DNA of 64,000 nucleotides, from the NCBI RefSeq assembly GCF_014287775.1, contig NZ_JACOOZ010000008.1, positions 108,335-172,334 on the forward strand. Direction: 5' to 3'. Below are positions 60,786 to 64,000 of the stretch, in pieces. Position 1 is the first letter of the stretch, and each line of letters begins with the position of its first letter. A program made the translations under genes and the position numbers. This DNA is from Eubacterium_G segne. GTDB lineage: Bacteria; Bacillota; Clostridia; Lachnospirales; Lachnospiraceae. The notes under the pieces are model-generated. The model worked only from the letters and a program-made list of their open reading frames with translations, was not told the origin of the DNA and did not search any database.

Positions 60786-63047
60786 ATGAAAAATATCAGT
60801 GGATATGTAGAAAATATTACCTTTAGAAATGAGGACAACGGTTACACTGTTCTTACTTTATTAAGTGGAAAAAAGGAAATTAAGTGTACAGGAACTTTTG
60901 GATACATAGGTGAAGGTGAATATGTGGAAATAGAGGGAGAAGAGGTTTTTCATGATATTTATGGAGAACAGATTAAGGTTATTTCCTATGAAATAATTCC
61001 TGCTACGGATGAGTTCTCTATTAAAAAGTATCTGGGCTCAGGAGCTATTAAGGGCTTAGGTGCAGTTCTTGCAGACAGAATTGTGGAACGTTTTGGGGAA
61101 GATACCATCAGAATAATAGAAGAAGAACCGGAAAGATTAGCGGAAATAAGAGGAATAACCACCAGAAAAGCCATGGATATATGCAAGCAGGTTGAAGATA
61201 AGAAAGATATGAGAGATATTATGATTTTTCTTCAGGGCTACGGTATATCTCCGGCTTTGGCAAATAAAATATACACATTATATGGAACTAAGGTTTATGA
61301 CATCATAAAAACCAACCCTTACCGTCTTGCAGATGATGTGGCAGGAGTTGGCTTTAAAACAGCAGATGAAATAGCAAGAAGGGCGGGAGTGGAAGTAAAT
61401 GCCTCCGTCAGAATAAAAAGCGGTATGTGTTATGCCTTGGCAGATGCTTCTACCTCAGGTCATACCTATTTGCCAAAGGAACAGCTGGCACAAAGAACCA
61501 TTAATCTTTTGGGACTTAGAGATCAGTACATGAGTGCTGACGGAACCTATAATATGGATTTGTTAGACAACTGCTTTACAGAACTGATTCTTGAAAAAAA
61601 ACTGATTTTAAAAGAAATAGATGATGTTGAAGGGGTGTTTCTGTCAACTTTCTATTATACAGAACTGAATATTGCCAGAATGCTTTTAGAGCTTAATATA
61701 GAAACAACGGAAGATGACTATATTATGGGAATTAAGTTAGATACCATTGAAAAGCTGACAGGGGTTCAGTTAGATGAACTGCAAAGAAAGGCAGTTATTG
61801 AAACCCAGAATAATGGTGTTTCCGTTATTACCGGTGGTCCCGGAACAGGAAAGACCACTACTATTAATGCCATTATCCAAATGTTTGAAACAGATGGCTT
61901 AGAAGTGTCCCTTGCAGCACCTACAGGAAGGGCTGCAAAGAGAATGAGCGAGGCTACAGGGCATAAGGCAAGCACTATTCACAGACTGTTGGAAGTATCC
62001 GGTGGTGGTGATGAGGTAACAGCAGATGATTTGTCTGCAAGATTTGGACGAAACGAACAAAATCCTTTGGAAACAGATGTTATTATTGTAGATGAGATGT
62101 CCATGGTAGATACATTTCTTATGCATGCACTGTTAAAAGCCATTACCATTGGAACAAGAGTTGTTTTTGTGGGGGATGTAAATCAGCTGGCAAGTGTGGG
62201 ACCGGGAAATGTTTTAAAGGATATTATTGATTCGGGACAGTTTAGCGTGGTTAAGCTGACGAAGGTGTTCAGACAGGCGGGAGAAAGTGGAATAGTTGTA
62301 AATGCCCACAAAATTAATGCAGGACAGCAGGTGGCGCTGGATAACAGTACCGGTGACTTCTTATATATAGAAAGAGAAAATGCACAAATGGCATTAAATG
62401 CAACTATTGGTCTTCTTAAAACAAAGCTTCCGGGATATGTAGGGGCAAAAGAACAGGATATTCAGGTTTTAACACCTATGCGAAACGGTATTTTAGGTGT
62501 CAATTCCTTAAATGAACAACTTCAGAAGTTTATTAATCCTCCTTCTCCTGATAAAAGCGAAAAGGAAATTGCAGGGACAATTTTCAGGGAGGGTGATAAG
62601 GTTATGCAGGTTAAAAACAATTATCAGCTTAGCTGGGAACAACGCTCGGCTTCAGGAAGAATATTTGATACCGGCAGTGGCATATTTAACGGAGATATGG
62701 GAATTGTTACTAAAATTAACAATACTACTAATTATATAGAAGTTGTTTTTGATGATGACAGATATGTAACTTATGATACAAAACAGGCAGAGGAATTGGA
62801 GCTGGCGTATGCCATTACAATACATAAGTCTCAGGGTAGTGAATATCCTGCAGTTATTATGCCTTTAGTTTCGGGAGTGCAGATGCTTATGACCAGAAAT
62901 CTTTTGTATACAGGAGTTACCAGAGCAAAGAAGTGCGTGTGCATTGTAGGAAGAAAGGAAATGTTTGAAGCCATGATAGCTAATGAAGATCAGCATAAAA
63001 GGTATTCAGGACTTAAGTGGCAGATTATAAATTACTATAATGAGTAA
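60786..63047 (+). CDS. recD2: RecD2-type DNA helicase
   Basis: The product is a 753-residue superfamily 1 helicase without RecB/RecC partners, typical of RecD2. An N-terminal OB-like region and helix-hairpin-helix repeats (KGLGAVLADRI, GVGFKTADEIA) precede the ATPase core with Walker A GGPGTGKTT near residue 350, the DEMSMVD motif, GDVNQLASVGPG, and the C-terminal AITIHKSQGSEY. The last eight bases overlap comF. Confidence 0.93.
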   Translation: MKNISGYVENITFRNEDNGYTVLTLLSGKKEIKCTGTFGYIGEGEYVEIEGEEVFHDIYGEQIKVISYEIIPATDEFSIKKYLGSGAIKGLGAVLADRIVERFGEDTIRIIEEEPERLAEIRGITTRKAMDICKQVEDKKDMRDIMIFLQGYGISPALANKIYTLYGTKVYDIIKTNPYRLADDVAGVGFKTADEIARRAGVEVNASVRIKSGMCYALADASTSGHTYLPKEQLAQRTINLLGLRDQYMSADGTYNMDLLDNCFTELILEKKLILKEIDDVEGVFLSTFYYTELNIARMLLELNIETTEDDYIMGIKLDTIEKLTGVQLDELQRKAVIETQNNGVSVITGGPGTGKTTTINAIIQMFETDGLEVSLAAPTGRAAKRMSEATGHKASTIHRLLEVSGGGDEVTADDLSARFGRNEQNPLETDVIIVDEMSMVDTFLMHALLKAITIGTRVVFVGDVNQLASVGPGNVLKDIIDSGQFSVVKLTKVFRQAGESGIVVNAHKINAGQQVALDNSTGDFLYIERENAQMALNATIGLLKTKLPGYVGAKEQDIQVLTPMRNGILGVNSLNEQLQKFINPPSPDKSEKEIAGTIFREGDKVMQVKNNYQLSWEQRSASGRIFDTGSGIFNGDMGIVTKINNTTNYIEVVFDDDRYVTYDTKQAEELELAYAITIHKSQGSEYPAVIMPLVSGVQMLMTRNLLYTGVTRAKKCVCIVGRKEMFEAMIANEDQHKRYSGLKWQIINYYNE

Positions 63048-63765
63048 AAGGGAATATATGAAAGAAAAATTAATGGGGATATTTTTTCCGAAGGTATGTC
63101 CGTTATGTGAGCGAGTAATAAAATCTTCTGGGGATGTTTGCGAAAAATGCGACATATCAAAGTTTCTTATAGGAAGAAATAGGTGCTATAAATGCGGAAA
63201 GCCTTTAAAAGGGAATGATGAAATATTATGTGGTGATTGCAGAAAAATTAATCATACTTTTGAAAAAGGCGTAGCCGTATTTGAATATAAGGAAGAAATG
63301 AAAGAGTCCGTTTACAGGTTTAAATATGGAAATCAGAAAGCATATGGAGATTTTTATGGGAAAATTGCAGCAGAAAAATATGGAGAATTACTTAAAAGGT
63401 GGCAGATAGATAAAATTATACCGGTTCCAATGTATGATAAGAAGAAACAAAAACGAGGATACAATCAGGCGGAAGAATTTGGAAACAGATTAGGTTTTTA
63501 TACGGGAATAGAAACGGACAACAAAAGCCTTATCAGAATAAAGGACACAATACCTCAAAAGGGACTTAGCAATGAACAGCGCAAGATGAATATGTCAGAT
63601 GCATTTGCAGTGGATGTTGAAAAAATCAGTAATTATAAAAATGTGCTTTTAGTGGATGATATATATACAACAGGAAGCACAATAGATGCCTGTAGCAAAA
63701 TTCTTATTATGGCAGGAGTTGAAAAAGTCTATTTTGTGTGTATTGCAACGGGAATGGATAAATAA
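63040..63765 (+). CDS. comF: ComF family protein
   Basis: The product is 241 residues. It carries a four-Cys N-terminal zinc finger (CPLC and CEKC), a second pair (CYKC, CGDC), and a PRTase-type C-terminal domain with VLLVDDIYTTGSTI. ComF proteins assist DNA uptake in competent bacteria; the biochemical role is unclear. ATG 63040 overlaps recD2 by eight bases; a second in-frame ATG at 63058 has AAAAGGGA just ahead and may be the true start. Confidence 0.88.
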   Translation: MSKREYMKEKLMGIFFPKVCPLCERVIKSSGDVCEKCDISKFLIGRNRCYKCGKPLKGNDEILCGDCRKINHTFEKGVAVFEYKEEMKESVYRFKYGNQKAYGDFYGKIAAEKYGELLKRWQIDKIIPVPMYDKKKQKRGYNQAEEFGNRLGFYTGIETDNKSLIRIKDTIPQKGLSNEQRKMNMSDAFAVDVEKISNYKNVLLVDDIYTTGSTIDACSKILIMAGVEKVYFVCIATGMDK

Positions 63766-63809
63766 ATTGAAAAAAGATTTCGAATTGCTGACTTGTAAAA
63801 GTAAATTCC

Positions 63810-63979
63810 GTATGAAAGACTAAATTCCACCCACTGTTAAAAATCAACCTAAATTTAAAAGTTTTTGGTTGAATAAAGGGTAATAAGTGTTAAAATTTAA
63901 GTACATTTTTCTTTAAATCTGAAAATCAGGGCATAGAAAACAGACCTCTGGAATTCTTGTGTGAAAGATTAAATTCCAC
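63810..63979 (+). repeat. Direct and inverted repeats at the right edge
   Basis: A 21-base unit with core TGAAAGA-C/T-TAAATTCCAC occurs at 63810-63830 and 63959-63979, with a partial AAATTCC at 63803-63809. The second copy lies in an inverted repeat of 12-bp arms (ACCTCTGGAATT at 63944-63955 and AATTCCACAGGT at 63972-63983, one mismatch). It may be a regulatory array for a gene beyond the window. Confidence 0.55.
63844..63872 (+). terminator. Hairpin downstream of comF
   Basis: TCAACC (63844-63849) pairs with GGTTGA (63867-63872), with AAA/TTT inside. There is no T-tail; a weak terminator or part of the repeat region. Confidence 0.4.
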
Positions 63980-64000
63980 AGGTCGGTGTGAGAAATGTGA

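Overview
The window is AT-rich, densely packed, low-GC Gram-positive DNA with Clostridia-type gene content: a SpoIIID sporulation regulator, a V-type ATPase, a class 1B dihydroorotate dehydrogenase with PyrK, a YitT protein, and many secreted proteins that combine CAZyme, Ig-like and BspA-type modules. The overall style (short intergenic gaps, strong AGGAGG sites, some GTG and TTG starts) fits an anaerobic, probably gut-associated member of the Lachnospiraceae. I cannot name the species from sequence alone. Almost everything lies on the + strand; the exceptions are a DegV protein and a tRNA-Trp.

Layout. 1-4 kb: the 3' part of a beta-CASP ribonuclease gene, a convergent degV gene, and a DUF2079-type membrane protein. 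4-8.7 kb: pyrimidine operon pyrC-pyrF-pyrK-pyrD-pyrE. 8.7-11.6 kb: VanZ-like protein, small membrane protein, M29-like aminopeptidase. 11.6-15.2 kb: purine operon purE-purM-purN-purD, with an unusual folded spacer between purN and purD. 15.2-21.6 kb: single-pass surface protein with an acidic cytoplasmic tail, ClpC, a small conserved protein and RadA. 21.6-24.9 kb: tRNA-Trp (minus) and a large secreted GH76 alpha-mannanase-like protein preceded by three helically phased repeats. 25.1-33.8 kb: nine-gene V-type ATPase operon (F/H-I-K-E-C-F-A-B-D) whose rotor subunit carries the Na+-site residues. 33.9-39.7 kb: D-lactate dehydrogenase, a secreted GH16 beta-glucanase, a TPR membrane protein and a secreted transglutaminase-like protein.

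39.7-45.4 kb is the most unusual part. Two consecutive cassettes each have their own promoter and terminator, and each encodes a large secreted beta-sandwich protein followed about 15 nt later by a 47-codon peptide gene. The last 102 bp of the two peptide genes are identical, although the partner genes have clearly diverged. Two frame-overlapping membrane ORFs and a Cys-rich 69-residue protein follow.

45.5-64 kb: YitT protein, proB-proA, a lipid kinase, citrate synthase, GreA, a stand-alone KdpD-type sensor domain, an EamA transporter, inorganic pyrophosphatase, an aminopeptidase P-like enzyme, a secreted CotH-kinase/Ig/leucine-rich-repeat protein, spoIIID-mbl with a sigma-E-like promoter, recD2 and comF. 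The right edge ends in a repeat-bearing intergenic region.

Taken together the window mixes core metabolism (pyrimidine, purine, proline, fermentation, Na+ energetics) with a secreted set that includes enzymes suited to alpha-mannan and beta-glucan and several adhesin-like proteins of unknown target. No insertion sequence, phage gene, CRISPR array or rRNA was seen.
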